Below, in pieces: positions 1 to 10,607 of a stretch of DNA of 64,000 nucleotides (its first letter is position 1; each line of letters starts with the position of its first letter). Both the position numbers and the translations under genes were made by a program. The notes under the pieces are model-generated. The model worked only from the letters and a program-made list of their open reading frames with translations, did no database searches and was not told where the DNA came from. Source of the DNA: Ophioderma brevispina (taxonomy: Eukaryota; Echinodermata; Ophiuroidea; Amphilepidida; Ophiodermatidae); the NCBI GenBank assembly GCA_023653785.1, contig JAMKCH010007122.1, positions 168,119 to 232,118 of the forward strand, written 5' to 3'.

Positions 1-850
1 TCGGGTTTCTAGTTTATCGGGGGGGGGAGGGAGGAGGCCTCGTGTAAATCGCCCCCATTCCTTGCATCTCCTGGTTGTCGTCAGTATGATTGGCTAGGTA
101 CCGCGGCAGGATTATGAATGCCCGTGATGCAATGAGTTCCTTGTTTCAGGTGGTCTGGTGCATGCCAGCGATCAAACCAATTGGGGTCCTAGTCACATTG
201 TTGGCTGGAAGCAGACAAAAGGTGTAGCACGTAAAATTCAACCCACCCGCCCTATGTTGTCACGGGTTGGGGGGGGGGGGGAAACGGTTTGTTGCCTGTG
301 GGTCGTTGAACACAAGGGGAAAGCCAAGCGGTATGAGCAAAAGGCATCCTCATGGCTTTGGTGGCTGGTGTGAAGTCACACAGCAACCTTGCCTTGCTCA
401 ACTCTTGGCTGCGGCGTTGTTTTTAGCGTTCAGGGTCTGGGGCCATCTTCTTTACATGGCCGAGTCCAAGCGTCAATCACAAAACTTTGCCTCATTATGA
501 GGAAAGTTCTAACGTAAGGAGTGCCAGAATTGATCATGTTGATCCACCTTCACACAATCGTGCGGATGATTACTTAAGTTGGCCAAAACTCGGATACCGT
601 TCACTTGAATTCTGCGGGTTTTGGCGTTTTCGTGTGTGTCATTAGGCAACGTCTGCTCAAGCCCAATCTGCAAGTAAATTGGTTGAGTTCGTACAAAAGG
701 CAAACCCACTGGTGTAATTGTCTCTTTAGTCATGCCGTCGTGCATTTTCGTTAAAGGGCTCATCTGAGGACAATGCCCCTATCAGCCCGAACTAGTTGAG
801 CGTTTGTTTCTTAATGGTGACGTTTTTTCAAAATTTCTCATAGGCTAATT
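1..850. other. No gene recognised; G-runs
   Basis: Short open frames occur on both strands, but none shows a recognisable domain or a plausible exon structure. Runs of G near 20-30 and 270-280 are the only striking composition. I see nothing else I can support here. Confidence 0.5.
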
Positions 851-1070
851 CAGGGTGAGTCAAAAAAAAAAAAAAACTTGACCCAAATTGGGTCCCGCCA
901 TTTTGAAATTTTAAACAACAAATCTTAGGCATATGTGGTAATCCAGCGGAAAAGCCTTTCATTATCGTATTTGCTACAAAGAGAATTCATCGTTTAAATT
1001 ATAGGCCGAGCTACAGTCCTTCGAATCAAGTAGTCATCTTTTCCCCCTATCCACGGATTCCCAATTGAAT
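851..1070 (-). repeat. R1 dispersed repeat, fragment
   Basis: This begins CAGGGTGAGTC and continues through GGCCGAGCTACAGTCC and GAATCAAGTAGTC. The same text, in either orientation, recurs near 2.8, 5.4, 10.2, 14.5, 41.5 and 43.7 kb. It is a dispersed non-coding repeat whose sharp end is CTCACCCTGTA in the plus sense. No coding capacity is visible. Confidence 0.7.
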
Positions 1071-1079
1071 GCATGGCGG

Positions 1080-1363
1080 CAGTGGCGTACCTGACCGGGG
1101 GCATGCGGGGGGGGGGGCAAGTTGCCCCTCTGGCTCGCAAAAGCTGGACGATATTGACTAAAATATATCATTTTTCATCCCTCTTCTTCGGGAAATTTCG
1201 ACCAATTTCAGCCTAAATTCGGCAAAATTAAAGTAAATTGTGCAAATTTTCGGAATTCAGACTTAATTGTGAGCAATCACCGGGACGATTTGAGACTTTT
1301 GGCCCCTCTGGCAGGACGACTTGGAATTTTGCCCCCTCTGAATCGCACCTCGGTACGCCACTG
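1080..1363. mobile_element. hAT-type MITE with 8-bp target duplication
   Basis: The ends are CAGTGGCGTA and TACGCCACTG, perfect 10-bp terminal inverted repeats. The element is flanked on both sides by the 8-bp direct repeat CATGGCGG (1072-1079 and 1364-1371), the target duplication size of hAT transposons. It is 284 bp and carries no transposase, so it is non-autonomous. The hAT assignment is inferred from termini and duplication length. Confidence 0.85.
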
Positions 1364-1589
1364 CATGGCGGCCAACTATAGTAGATTCCAATTGATGGAA
1401 GATTTATGGGCGGAGTGTGAACTTCGTCCATTACTCAAAATACAGGGGACAGAAATACGCAGAAAATCTTCGATTTCTTCCTCGCAATACAAAAGAGATC
1501 GATTGAAAGAAACTGGCCAACTACAAATAAAGTTAGGTTGTTCGTCCACTCAATACTTTGTATTTTATACTATGTGATGCATGGTGTGT

Positions 1590-2565
1590 CTATCGCAAGC
1601 CATAAAGGCCATTACGTATTGCCGCAACGCGTTGCGACATTTCGGCAACGCGTTGCGAGAAGTAGCAACGCGTTGCGGCTCGCGAATAGAATGACGCATA
1701 CTGTGACGTAATTTCAACATTAGCACCCACAACGGTTGGCAAAGTTTCTAGCAAGGCGTTGTGGAAACGCACAACGCGTATCAAGCCTTCACACGCGTTT
1801 GCGACAGACATTTCACAAACAACGCGTTGCGAAGGTTCACACGCCATAAGGGTCATACCGCATTGCCGCACGCGTTTGTGAGAAAGTAGCAACGCGTTGC
1901 GACATTTTGGCAACGCGTTGCGGCGTCGTCGCAATCAAAAAATCATGCATTCTTGACGTATTTTCAAAATCGATTCACAGCGCGTTGCTGCAATACGTTA
2001 TACCTTATGGCCTTTCACACTCGCGTTGCAAGCCTTCAACGCGTTGCGAGCTTCCACAAAACGTTGTAAACTTCACAGCGAGTTGTGAAGGCCAATAAGG
2101 GTAAGAAACGGTAGTGCACGCAACGCGGTGCGAAGGTTTGCAACGCTTGTGAAGGTTGCAACGCGTGTGGAGATTTACATTTTTGAAATACGGCACAGAA
2201 TTTCATAATTTTGAGTGGCCGACACCGCAACGCGTTGCTGAAATTTCCGCAAACGCGTTGCCGAAAATGTCCGCAACGCGTTGCCGAATGTCGCAACGCG
2301 TTGCGGCAATAAGTTTATTGACCTTATGGCTTGTGGACCTTAGCAAAAGCGTTGTGAAGCTCGCACGCGTTGTGAAGGTTTTTGCCAACGCGTTTGCAAA
2401 GTTCTAGCAACGCTTGTAGTCATTTTGAAATCGTCAAAGAAAATCAGCTTTGGATTGCCGACGTCGCAACGCGTGCCCAAATTCGGCAACGTGTGCTACT
2501 TATCAGCAAAAGCGTTGAAAGAAGAAATACGTTATGACAATGTATGGCGTGCGATATGTGTCTTC
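1590..2565. repeat. Palindromic foldback array, copy 1
   Basis: Dozens of exact or near-exact copies of the 12-bp self-complementary word GCAACGCGTTGC are separated by short spacers such as GACATTTCG. The outer edges mirror each other: CGCAAGCCATAAAGGCCAT on the left, and a degenerate GCGTGCGATATGTGTCT on the right. The whole block can therefore fold back on itself. No protein is encoded; repeat peptides in all frames are products of the palindrome. Confidence 0.8.
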
Positions 2566-2774
2566 TACCCAAGAATAGAATAGAAAGGAATAAATGGTTT
2601 TTAACCACATTGCCTGCCTCCTACCAACAAAGAATATCATAAATTTTAGGGAAGGCTTCAGTACTGTGTGTTTACAATGCAGATCTTTTATCTTCACTCT
2701 ATCAAAAATCAGCTTTTCACTGAAACTAATTCCTGCATTAAGGTTTGCGCTTTCTTTGATCATTCTAGGGTGTG

Positions 2775-2950
2775 TCCGCCATGTGGAAATTTTAAACAAC
2801 AAATATCTGGCATTGTGGTATCATCGGAAAGCCGATTTCATGATCTTTAATTGCGGCCAGAGATAATTCCAATCGGTTAGTATAGGACGGAGCTACAGTC
2901 CTTCCGAATCAAGTAGTCATCTTTTCCCCCTATCCAAGGATTCCCAATTG
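2775..2950 (-). repeat. R1 dispersed repeat, second tandem unit
   Basis: The stretch from AAATTTTAAACAACAAAT through GGACGGAGCTACAGTCC to CAAGTAGTCATC repeats 890-1070 with small indels. It is the start of the second segmental-duplication unit. Confidence 0.65.
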
Positions 2951-2961
2951 AATGCATGGCG

Positions 2962-3251
2962 CAGTGGCGTACTGACCGGGGGCATGCAGGGGGGGGGGGG
3001 GGGCAAGTTTGCCCCTCTGGCTCGCAAAAGCGGGACGAATATGGACCAAAATATGCTTTTCATTTCATCCCTCTCTGCTTCTCTTCGGGAAATTTCGACC
3101 AATTTCAAGCCGCAACTTGGCAAATTTTTGCAAAATTTCCGGAATTCAGAGTAATAGGAGCAAATCACCGGACGATTTGAGACTTTTGGCCCCTCTGGCA
3201 GGCCGAACTTGGAAATTTTGCCCCCGCTGATCGCACCTCGGTACGCCACTG
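2962..3251. mobile_element. hAT-type MITE, duplicated copy
   Basis: The ends are CAGTGGCGT and TACGCCACTG, and the interior matches the element at 1080-1363 throughout. Flanks are GCATGGCG on the left and CTGGCGG on the right, a decayed version of the CATGGCGG duplication in the other unit. It was therefore copied with the segment rather than inserted independently. The G-run near 2990-3003 has expanded. Confidence 0.8.
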
Positions 3252-3469
3252 CTGGCGGCCAACTATAGTAGATTCCCATTGATGCAGATTTATGGGCGGA
3301 GTGTGAACTTCGTCCATTACCTCAAAATAGGGGACGAAAGACGCAGAAATCTGCGATTCTCCTCCAATACAAAAGAGATGAAATTTAACGAAACTGGCCA
3401 ACTACCAATAAAGTTACGTTGTTTCGTCCACTCAATATTTGTATGTTCTACTATGTGATGCATGGTGTG

Positions 3470-4415
3470 TCTATCGCAAGCCATACATAAAGGCCATAAC
3501 GTATGCTCAACGCGTTGCGACATTTCGCAACGCGTTGCGAAAGTTTTTTTAAGCAACACGTTGCTTCGTCGGCCAATTAAATGCGCAGGACTGTGACTTA
3601 TTTCAAAAATTAGACCCCAACGGGTTTTGCAAAGTTTCTAGCACCGCGTTGTGGAAACTCACAACGCGTTGCAAGCCCCCTTCACAACGCTTTGCGCATT
3701 CACACGCGTTTCGAAGTTCACAGCCATAAGGGTCATAACTATTTTGCCGCAACGCGTTGTGGGAGAAGTAGCAACGCGTTGCGACTTTTGGCAACGCGTT
3801 GCGGCTTCGCCATCAAAATCATCATTCTGTGACTAATTTCAAAAAATAGATCCACAACGCGTTGCTGCAATACGTTATGACCCTTATGGCCTTCACAACG
3901 CGTTGCAAGCCTTCACAACGCGTTGCGAGCTTCACAACACGTTGTAAACTTCACAACGCGTTGTGAAGGCAATAATTGGTCATAACGTATTGCCGCAACG
4001 CGTTGCGAAGGTTTGCAACGCGTTGTGAAGGTTGCAACGCGTTGTGAGATTTATATTTTTGAAATACGTCACAGAAATTCATAATTTTGATTGGCCGACA
4101 CCGCAACGCGTTGCTGATATGTCGCAACGCGTTGCCGAAATGTCGCAACGCGTTGCCGAAATGTCGCAACGCGTTGCGGCAATACGTTATGACCCTTATG
4201 GCTTGTGGACCTTAGCAACGCGTTGTGAAGCTCGCAACACGTTGTGAAGGTTGCAACGCGTTGCAAAGTATCTAGCAACGCGTTGTGGGTCTATTTTTTG
4301 AAATACGTCACAGAAAATCATGATTTTGATTGGCCGACGTCGCAACGCGTTGCCGAAATGTCGCAACGCGTTGCAGCAATACGTTATGGCCTTTATGGCT
4401 TGCGATATGTGTCTA
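3470..4415. repeat. Palindromic foldback array, copy 2
   Basis: This is the best preserved copy next to the one at 46.3 kb. Terminal arms read CTATCGCAAGCCAT plus AAAGGCCATAACGTAT on the left, and ATACGTTATGGCCTTTATGG plus CTTGCGATATGTGTCT on the right. Between them lie GCAACGCGTTGC cores with 19-21-bp spacing in the best runs. Two mirrored copies of a unique segment (ATCAAAATCAT..CTGTGAC and GTCACAGAAATTCAT) lie inside. No transposase is present. Confidence 0.85.
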
Positions 4416-4589
4416 CCCCAGAATTGGTTTTAAACATTGCCTACCAACAACATATCATAAATTTTAGAAGGCTTCAGTCACCTGTGTGTTATAATGCAGA
4501 TCTTTTATCTTCACTATTCATAAAATCAGCTTTCACTGAAACTATTCCTGCATTAAGTTTGCGCTTTCTTTGAATATTCTAGGGTTTAT

Positions 4590-4984
4590 GCCTTGACCAT
4601 TGATTAGGACTATGAATGGCCCAACCGCTCAGGGTTGGCTAACATGGCTATATGGCCCTTGCACGGAATGTAAATTATATTGAATGGACTTTTGTTTGCC
4701 CTCCAGATCATCCAAGGATGTGAAGAATACAATACATGCACCGGTTCACCTGAACATTCAGCTATTTCTACAGGTGATTCCTTTGTATTCTCTGCATGCT
4801 TGGGTTGTTCTGGAGGCAGGTCTGGCCAAGATAACCTATTGACCTGCCGTGCAAGCGCCCTATAGTGCACATCATACCACAAATACACGGGACTAAAGTT
4901 TTTATATACTAATCCCCTCAATGCATACCTCCACCTACAAAAGAGTAGAGGCTATTCCACTATCAACTGGAATCTAGTATAAGC
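4590..4984. other. No feature recognised
   Basis: This is non-repetitive sequence as far as I can see within the window. The open frame on the minus strand (4610-4921) has no recognisable domain. Confidence 0.4.
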
Positions 4985-5605
4985 AAATGACTCCCACAAA
5001 TGGTGACAAGGCTTTTTCAATGTTTATGTCAAATAAAGGGATGTTTTAAAGGTGTAAAAGCCAGTGATATTAATGGTAATTTTTATTTGTAACACTTTTC
5101 TCAAGATGTGCATTTTCTGGTCTCCAAAATAATAGACAATACTTTAAAATGTTGTCACCGATGTCTATTCCTTCATGGTATGATTCATTCAACTCCTCCA
5201 GAAACTGATACATGTATCATTGTTACTTGATTTTTCAAATGATTGTTATGAGTGATGAGGACGTAAAAACATTAAGAGGGCATCAATAGTAAATTTTGAG
5301 TGCACTTTGTGGGTTTAAATAGCGCCACATTTATTCTTCGTCAATTAATAGCCCGATTTTCTTCTGAACACTGATTTCCTTCGCTGAACGCCGTTCATTT
5401 TAATGTGAATCCGTGGACAGAGCGCAAACCCGACTACTTGATTCAACCGACTGTAGCTCGGTCTATACCTAACCAATGTGAATGATCTTTACAGCAAATT
5501 AAAGATAATGAACTAAACTTTCAGATGATATCACATATGTGTTACTTAAAAATTCAAAATGGCGTACACAATCCGGGTCATTTTTTTTTACTCACCCTGT
5601 ATGTC
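4985..5605 (+). repeat. R1 dispersed repeat, longest copy
   Basis: This copy runs from about CCACAAATGGTGACAAGG, through GAGTGATGAGGACGTAAAAA and GAATCCGTGGACAGAGCG, to the sharp end ACTCACCCTGTA. Related copies in the opposite orientation lie at about 13.38-13.74 and 41.38-42.0 kb. No long open frame or terminal inverted repeat is evident, so its transposon class is unknown. Confidence 0.7.
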
Positions 5606-6310
5606 TTAGAAACAACCGTCACATAATTTACTTAAAGGAAATATGTCATGATTCTGAATATTTGGAAAATTTGGTATGGATGGAAAGCTTAAGTAACGTA
5701 GATTACATATAAATCAAAATAAGTTGAAAATTGTCCACATTTTTTGAGTATTTTGCCCTTTTAATTTCCCGCCCAATAGCTCACTCGAAAACGATTCCGA
5801 CAAATCCACATCGCAGGCAAATGTGACTTCAAAGTGATGACCATCCATAATTTAAGTCGTTGTGACCATCATAGCGCCGTGGTTCCACTTCAAGAATAAT
5901 TAAACACACGAAATGAAACAAAATCTTTCCATTCCTGTAACTTTTTTTTCTAATTTTTATTATTAACTTTTCATTAATCCATCAATCTCAGTGTACAGCA
6001 ATAACAATTCGAGTAACACGATGTTTTGGTCATCACTTTGACGTCACGAGGTTGTGGGCGCTTTGATCAAGAGGACAGAAGGTAGTTATTCACATCCTTT
6101 TCTCACAATCCTTCCCCGTTTTCTTCGTAGGTCAAAAAGCAAAATTAAATGCTCTTTTTGTTTAATTTTAACATCAAATTTGTATTATTTTTTCGGGAAT
6201 TCGTGATGTATGTACATATATTTTATGAATGTCAGTTAAACTGAGCTTGACAAAATTCTTGACATATTTTCCTTTAAGAACGGAAGTAAACTCCAATATC
6301 CTATTGCAGT
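5606..6310. other. No gene recognised
   Basis: AT-rich sequence with no recognisable coding region, RNA gene or repeat matching elsewhere in the window. Confidence 0.4.
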
Positions 6311-6314
6311 TTAT

Positions 6315-6935
6315 TCCGTTTAAGACAGCCCGTCCACCCAATCCAGTTTTTAAGACATTGTCTAAGAAACTGTTCAAAATAACATAATAACAAAAAAGCC
6401 TATATAAATGAATTAACGTGACCTATATACATGACTTAAGTGAGTTAAGACAGTTGTCTAAAAACTGGTTCATAACACTATTCCCCAACAAATGACTAAA
6501 CGTTAGTTTAAGACAGTTGTCTAAGAACTGTTCAAAGAATACTACAAGCAAAAATACTTAACGTGGTTTAAAGAAGTGTCTATGAAACTGGTTCAAAATG
6601 AACATTAAAAAACTTATTAAATAAAAATGAATTACATGTACTGTATTAAATATTTACCGGACTGCCATAGTCTAGCAAAAAAAGACAGTTGTCTAAGAAA
6701 CTGGTTTCAATAACACTAATAAGCAAAAGAATACAGTTGTCTAAGAAACTGGTTCAGAGTCCACTATAAGCAAAAAAGCCAGTTTGTCTAAGACTGGTTC
6801 AAAATAACACTAATAAGCAAAAATAAAGACAGTTGTCTAAGAACTGTTCAAATACACTCATGATAACAAAACGACAGTTGGTCAAGACAGTGGTTCAAAA
6901 TACACTATAAGCTAAAAAAAAAGTAGAGGAAATTT
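6315..6935. repeat. ~50-bp minisatellite, array 1
   Basis: The unit is approximately AAGACAGTTGTCTAAGAAAC followed by TGGTTCAAAATAACACTAAT and AAGCAAAAA, repeated with many indels. The array ends at TTTTGATATCAGATGAAAAA, text that also ends the second array. It has no coding potential. Confidence 0.85.
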
Positions 6936-7524
6936 TGATATCAGATGAAAAATCCATTATATTCCCAATATAACGTGAGTCTTATAAGCAGCATGGCACC
7001 TTCACAAAATAATGAAATTTCTTCAATTGCTCTCAAATGATAGTCTAGGCCATTGGAAGAATAGAGATATATTTTACACATAAAAAGAACATACCCCAAA
7101 ACAGATAGGGACTTGATAGGAGGATAAGACATCCAGGTAGGTAATTTGTAGGCCAACCTTTAATTTTTCCATTACCTTAATCAACAAATGTGTATATTAC
7201 ATGAATATTTTGACTCGTACTCACTGTAATTAAAACCACAAGCTATAGACGGTCAAACAGTGTGCATAGCGTGGAAACATGCATACGGTGTGCCTGTTCT
7301 TGTGTTTAAAGGCCATATTCGTCGTCCGCTGAATTAGCGTCGCCGTCACGCTAATTATCACAATCGTTTGTTTTACCCATAAGGAAGCTGAATTTGGTCT
7401 TAATCATTTCGGGTGAGGGTTTTTGTATATAAAGCTTTAACAACCATGCAAAATATCGATTTTGAAAATCTTTAGGCTCACTATTTTTCAAATGTGCAGG
7501 TCTCTTTAACGTTAGCCTATATAC
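6936..7524. other. Spacer between the two minisatellite arrays
   Basis: Mostly unique AT-rich sequence. Its last part (TTAACGTTAGCCTATATACATG) repeats the lead-in to array 1 (about 6415-6433), so array and lead-in were duplicated together. No gene is seen. Confidence 0.5.
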
Positions 7525-8210
7525 ATGCCTTAAAGTGAGTTTAAGACAGTTGTCTAAGCAAATCTGGGTTCAAATAACACTATTCATCCAACAAATGACT
7601 CAACGTTAGTTTAAGACAGTTGTCTAAGAAACTGGTTTAAAAAAAAAATAAAAAAAAAAAAACAAAAGAATACTAACAAGCAAAAATGACTTAACGTGAG
7701 TTTAAGAAAGTTGTCTATGAACTGGTTCAAAATAACACTGATAAGCAAAAAAAGCAAAGAAAAAAAAGACCGTTGCCTAAGAAACTGGATTCAAATAACC
7801 ACTAATAAGCAAAAAATACATTGTCTAAGAAACTGGTTCAAAATACCACTAATACTCAAACAACACAGTGTCCCTAAGAAACGGTTCAAATAACACTAAT
7901 ATGGCAAAAAAAGGCAGTTGTCTAGAAACTGGTTCCAAAATACACTACTCACAAAAAAAGACAGTTGTCTAAGAAACTTGTTTTCAAAATAACCTAATAG
8001 CAAAAAACAAAAGACAGTTGTCTAAGAAACTGGTTCAAAATACAATAATAAGCAAAAAAAGACAGTTGTCTAAGAACCTGGTTCAAAATAACACTAATAA
8101 GCAAAAAAGCAGTTGTCCTACGAAACTGGTTCAAAATAACACTAATAGCAAAAGACAGTTGTCTAATAAAGTGTTCAAAATACACTACTATGAAAAAAAG
8201 TAAGTAGTAG
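7525..8210. repeat. ~50-bp minisatellite, array 2
   Basis: It has the same unit and orientation as the array at 6315-6935, with the same lead-in and the same exit sequence (GATATCAGATGAAAGCCATT). Short open frames seen on both strands are translations of the repeat. Confidence 0.85.
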
Positions 8211-8284
8211 GAATTTTGATATCAGATGAAAGCCATTATATTCCCAAGATAGCAAAGCCCCCCGTATTAATGGTTAACAATCAA

Positions 8285-8365
8285 TATCAGCACAGAATTG
8301 AATAAGTTTGTTTCCCACGGTACTTGATGGGGAGTATCTGTAAGTGCCAGGCTCTCGTATCAAGT
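8285..8365 (-). repeat. R5 short dispersed repeat
   Basis: The block TTTGTTTCCCACGGTACTTG followed by ATGGGG and GTGCCAGGCTCTC is the reverse complement of 31785-31862. It is a two-copy inverted pair within the window and non-coding. Confidence 0.6.
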
Positions 8366-8599
8366 AGAGACCACAAAGACCTCGACGCGGAACAATGCAC
8401 CTTTAAACCTGCAATAGTCTTAATTATAATATTTCACAACTAGTTTTCTCCAAAATATGCATTACATCATCCTGCACCATCCACTTATCATCTTATGATG
8501 CAATCTATATCCAATATTATGCATCTGTGGTGCAATACCACAGTGCGATTAGCGCGTACCGCCCAAGACTGCACAATACGCAAAAATATTGGACAATCG

Positions 8600-8721
8600 G
8601 TCATGCAACTCTTCAAGCAAATACTCTGTTTTTATTAGTTTTGAAGCCATTTAAAACTATTTTTGTCAAGTCAGCTTCTTCTTGCATAATAATAATAATA
8701 TTGGATGGCCTTTTTCGGCTG
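8600..8721 (+). repeat. Direct repeat flanking a non-LTR fragment (left)
   Basis: The segment from GGTCATGCAACTC to GGATGGCCTTTTTCGGCTGA recurs at 9164-9310 with an insertion of about 20 bp. The two copies bracket the retrotransposon fragment. A run of about 20 A follows it. Confidence 0.75.
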
Positions 8722-8744
8722 AAAAAAAAAAAAAAAAAAAAATT

Positions 8745-9165
8745 CTTAAGCAAAGTCCAACCTCTTGAAACAGTCTCTAAGGAGGTAAAGAGAGTCGCCT
8801 TGTGGAAAGAAAGACTTGCCATCAACCAAGTAACATCTATCGGTATTGAACCTGGTGAGCATCTCCCACCTGGAGCTGACTCCTCATGGGCTGAATGGCG
8901 ATGCCTCAATAGATTGAGAACCAGAACTGGCCGATCTAAGGTTTCCTTGCAGAAGTGGGGCTATCTGGAAGCAGACCAGGATACTACCTGTGGTTGTGGA
9001 ACAGCACCACAGACAATGGAACACCTCTTGGTCTGCCCACTGCTGGAGCAACAATGCACAAACAAGGACCTTGCGGAATTCAGTGAAGCAGCCAGACGTT
9101 GTACCCATCTCTGGCTGGATCATATTTGAGAACCACAGTGTTTGGACACGATAAGAAGAAGAAGG
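8745..9165 (+). pseudogene. 5'-truncated non-LTR retrotransposon, C-terminal coding end
   Basis: The plus frame ending at 9129 encodes a polypeptide with WAEWRCLNRLRTRTGRSK, then KWGY, then C-x-CG, TMEHLLVCP and a final HLWLDHI. This Cys/His-containing tail is typical of the C-terminus of jockey/RTE-like reverse transcriptases. The endonuclease and RT domains are missing, as in 5'-truncated insertions. An AAG-rich stretch (ATAAGAAGAAGAAGG) after the stop resembles a microsatellite 3' tail. Clade assignment is tentative. The fragment lies between ~125-bp direct repeats, much longer than an ordinary target-site duplication. Confidence 0.7.
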
Positions 9166-9310
9166 TCATGCAACTCGTCAAGCAAATACTCTGTTTTTAT
9201 TAGTTTTGAAGCCATTTAAAAGAAGGGGTGATTTTCTTTGAAGCCATTTTTGTCAAGTCAGCTTCTTCTTGCATAATAATAATAATATTGGATGGCCTTT
9301 TTCGGCTGAT
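9164..9310 (+). repeat. Direct repeat flanking a non-LTR fragment (right)
   Basis: Second copy of 8600-8721, with an extra AGAAGGGGTGATTTTC-type insertion. It runs directly into the hairpin MITE at 9282. Confidence 0.7.
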
Positions 9311-9424
9311 AACAGAAAATATCGCCCTCGCCAAGAAAATATCGGGCTCGTCTACGACTCGCCCGATATTTGATCTAGGCTCGGGCGATATTTTCTGTTA
9401 TCAACCTCAGCCATCCAATATTAT
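9282..9424. mobile_element. Hairpin MITE (near-perfect palindrome)
   Basis: The left arm starts ATAATATTGGATGG and contains GATAACAGAAAATATCGCCC. The right arm contains GGGCGATATTTTCTGTTATC and ends CCATCCAATATTAT. The arms cover almost the full 143 bp with a loop near 9345-9365, so it would form one long hairpin. No transposase is present. The left arm alone also occurs at the end of the repeat near 8700. Confidence 0.8.
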
Positions 9425-10184
9425 ATAAGTACGACGGTCATGGCGGTCCGGTAAGTATTTCTCACGGTGTAGTCTGTGTCACAGACTGCGCAAAAATATT
9501 ATCTAAATTGGTACTGCTCGAGAGATTAACGGTATCAGTCCGTTGTAGAGAATGTGTGTAAATGAAACTAAATCTCAAATATCTCCGGAAAACGAAGGGG
9601 GTTCTATGGATGTTTTTGCATCAGAGGGTCCGTTACTATGTTTTGTTTTGAATCTGTATCGTAATTGGGTCTAAACATATAGAACCTAGTGAGAAAATTG
9701 AACGTTTTTGTCTGGTACTTCGGTTCTCGCAGACACGGAAAAGTGAACACGCAATCTCTACGGGCGCATCCATTTTTCCCACAATGCCTTTCGATATTTT
9801 TCCCGTCTTGAGAATTTTCAAACACTGTTTTCAATTTACGATAATTTTTTTTCCATTTAAAAACAGGATTACGTACTTACCGGACCGCCGTAATCCAATA
9901 GTTCATATTTTGCACGGTTACCAAGGGGGTGGCTAACCTCCGTGTATTCTTTATAGACCTCGGATTTTGTGATTTGGATATCATTGGATATAGCTACCTG
10001 CACCAACTGGGTTGTAACGTAACACCATTCCTTTTGAATTTACACCTTTCTGAATCAATAGGGGACCGCATCCACTTGCGTTAGATTAAATCTCCCCTGT
10101 TAATTTTATATTAACACAACATTTGGTGCTACATTTGGTGATATAACACTACTTGTGTTAATTTTACACACACCATAGACAGGG
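9425..10184. other. No gene recognised; short inverted repeat
   Basis: GGCGGTCCGGTAAGTA near 9440 and TACTTACCGGACCGCC near 9875 are inverted relative to each other, so the interval may be part of a larger TIR element overlapping the hairpin MITE. Nothing coding is supported. Confidence 0.35.
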
Positions 10185-10362
10185 AGCAAAACGGACTACT
10201 TGATTAAATATCAGTAAGCTAGGTCTACATGTATACCTAACCGACTAATAAGATCAAGCTTTCCGTTGATTTACTGCATATGGTTGAGATTTTTGTTTTC
10301 GAAAAGAAACACGATGGCGAATACAAATAGGGTTGAGGTTTTTTTCTGACTCACCCTGTACA
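10185..10362 (+). repeat. R1 dispersed repeat, 3' fragment
   Basis: It contains ACTACTTGATTAAATATC, AGCTAGGTCTA and the terminal CTGACTCACCCTGTA, matching the end of the copy at 4985-5605. Confidence 0.65.
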
Positions 10363-10607
10363 ATCAAAGTTAGGACCATTTTATATAAGACTTGCGAATT
10401 TCACATTGTCTTCCCATAGAACACAATGCAAAAATGGGACCAAAGTAGGTAATGGTGTATCCTATGGTCAACAAAAGCATACAAAACACACCAAGGATAA
10501 AAACATTATACGAGCGAATACTTGGAATATTTATTAAAGTGGGGAACAAGATTAAGACAAAGTAAACTGAACCATAACGGCAATACAAGATATAAAAACA
10601 ACAGAAA

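Larger units (their letters stand above)
890..4580. repeat. Tandem segmental duplication (2 units of ~1.9 kb)
   Basis: Unit 1 is about 890-2775 and unit 2 about 2780-4580. Each runs in the same order: R1 fragment, hAT-type MITE inserted at the same site, a spacer ending TGTGATGCATGGTGTGTC, the GCAACGCGTTGC foldback array, and a tail with ACCAACAA and GCAGATCTTTTATCTTCACT. Because the MITE sits at the same target in both, it was already present when the segment duplicated. Differences between units are mainly one-base indels. Confidence 0.8.

Noticed and set aside
1590..4415. Repeat peptides such as QRVAEMS and NALRHFG in several frames
   Set aside because: They arise from the GCAACGCGTTGC palindrome, which reads similarly on both strands; there are no start context, domains or codon bias.
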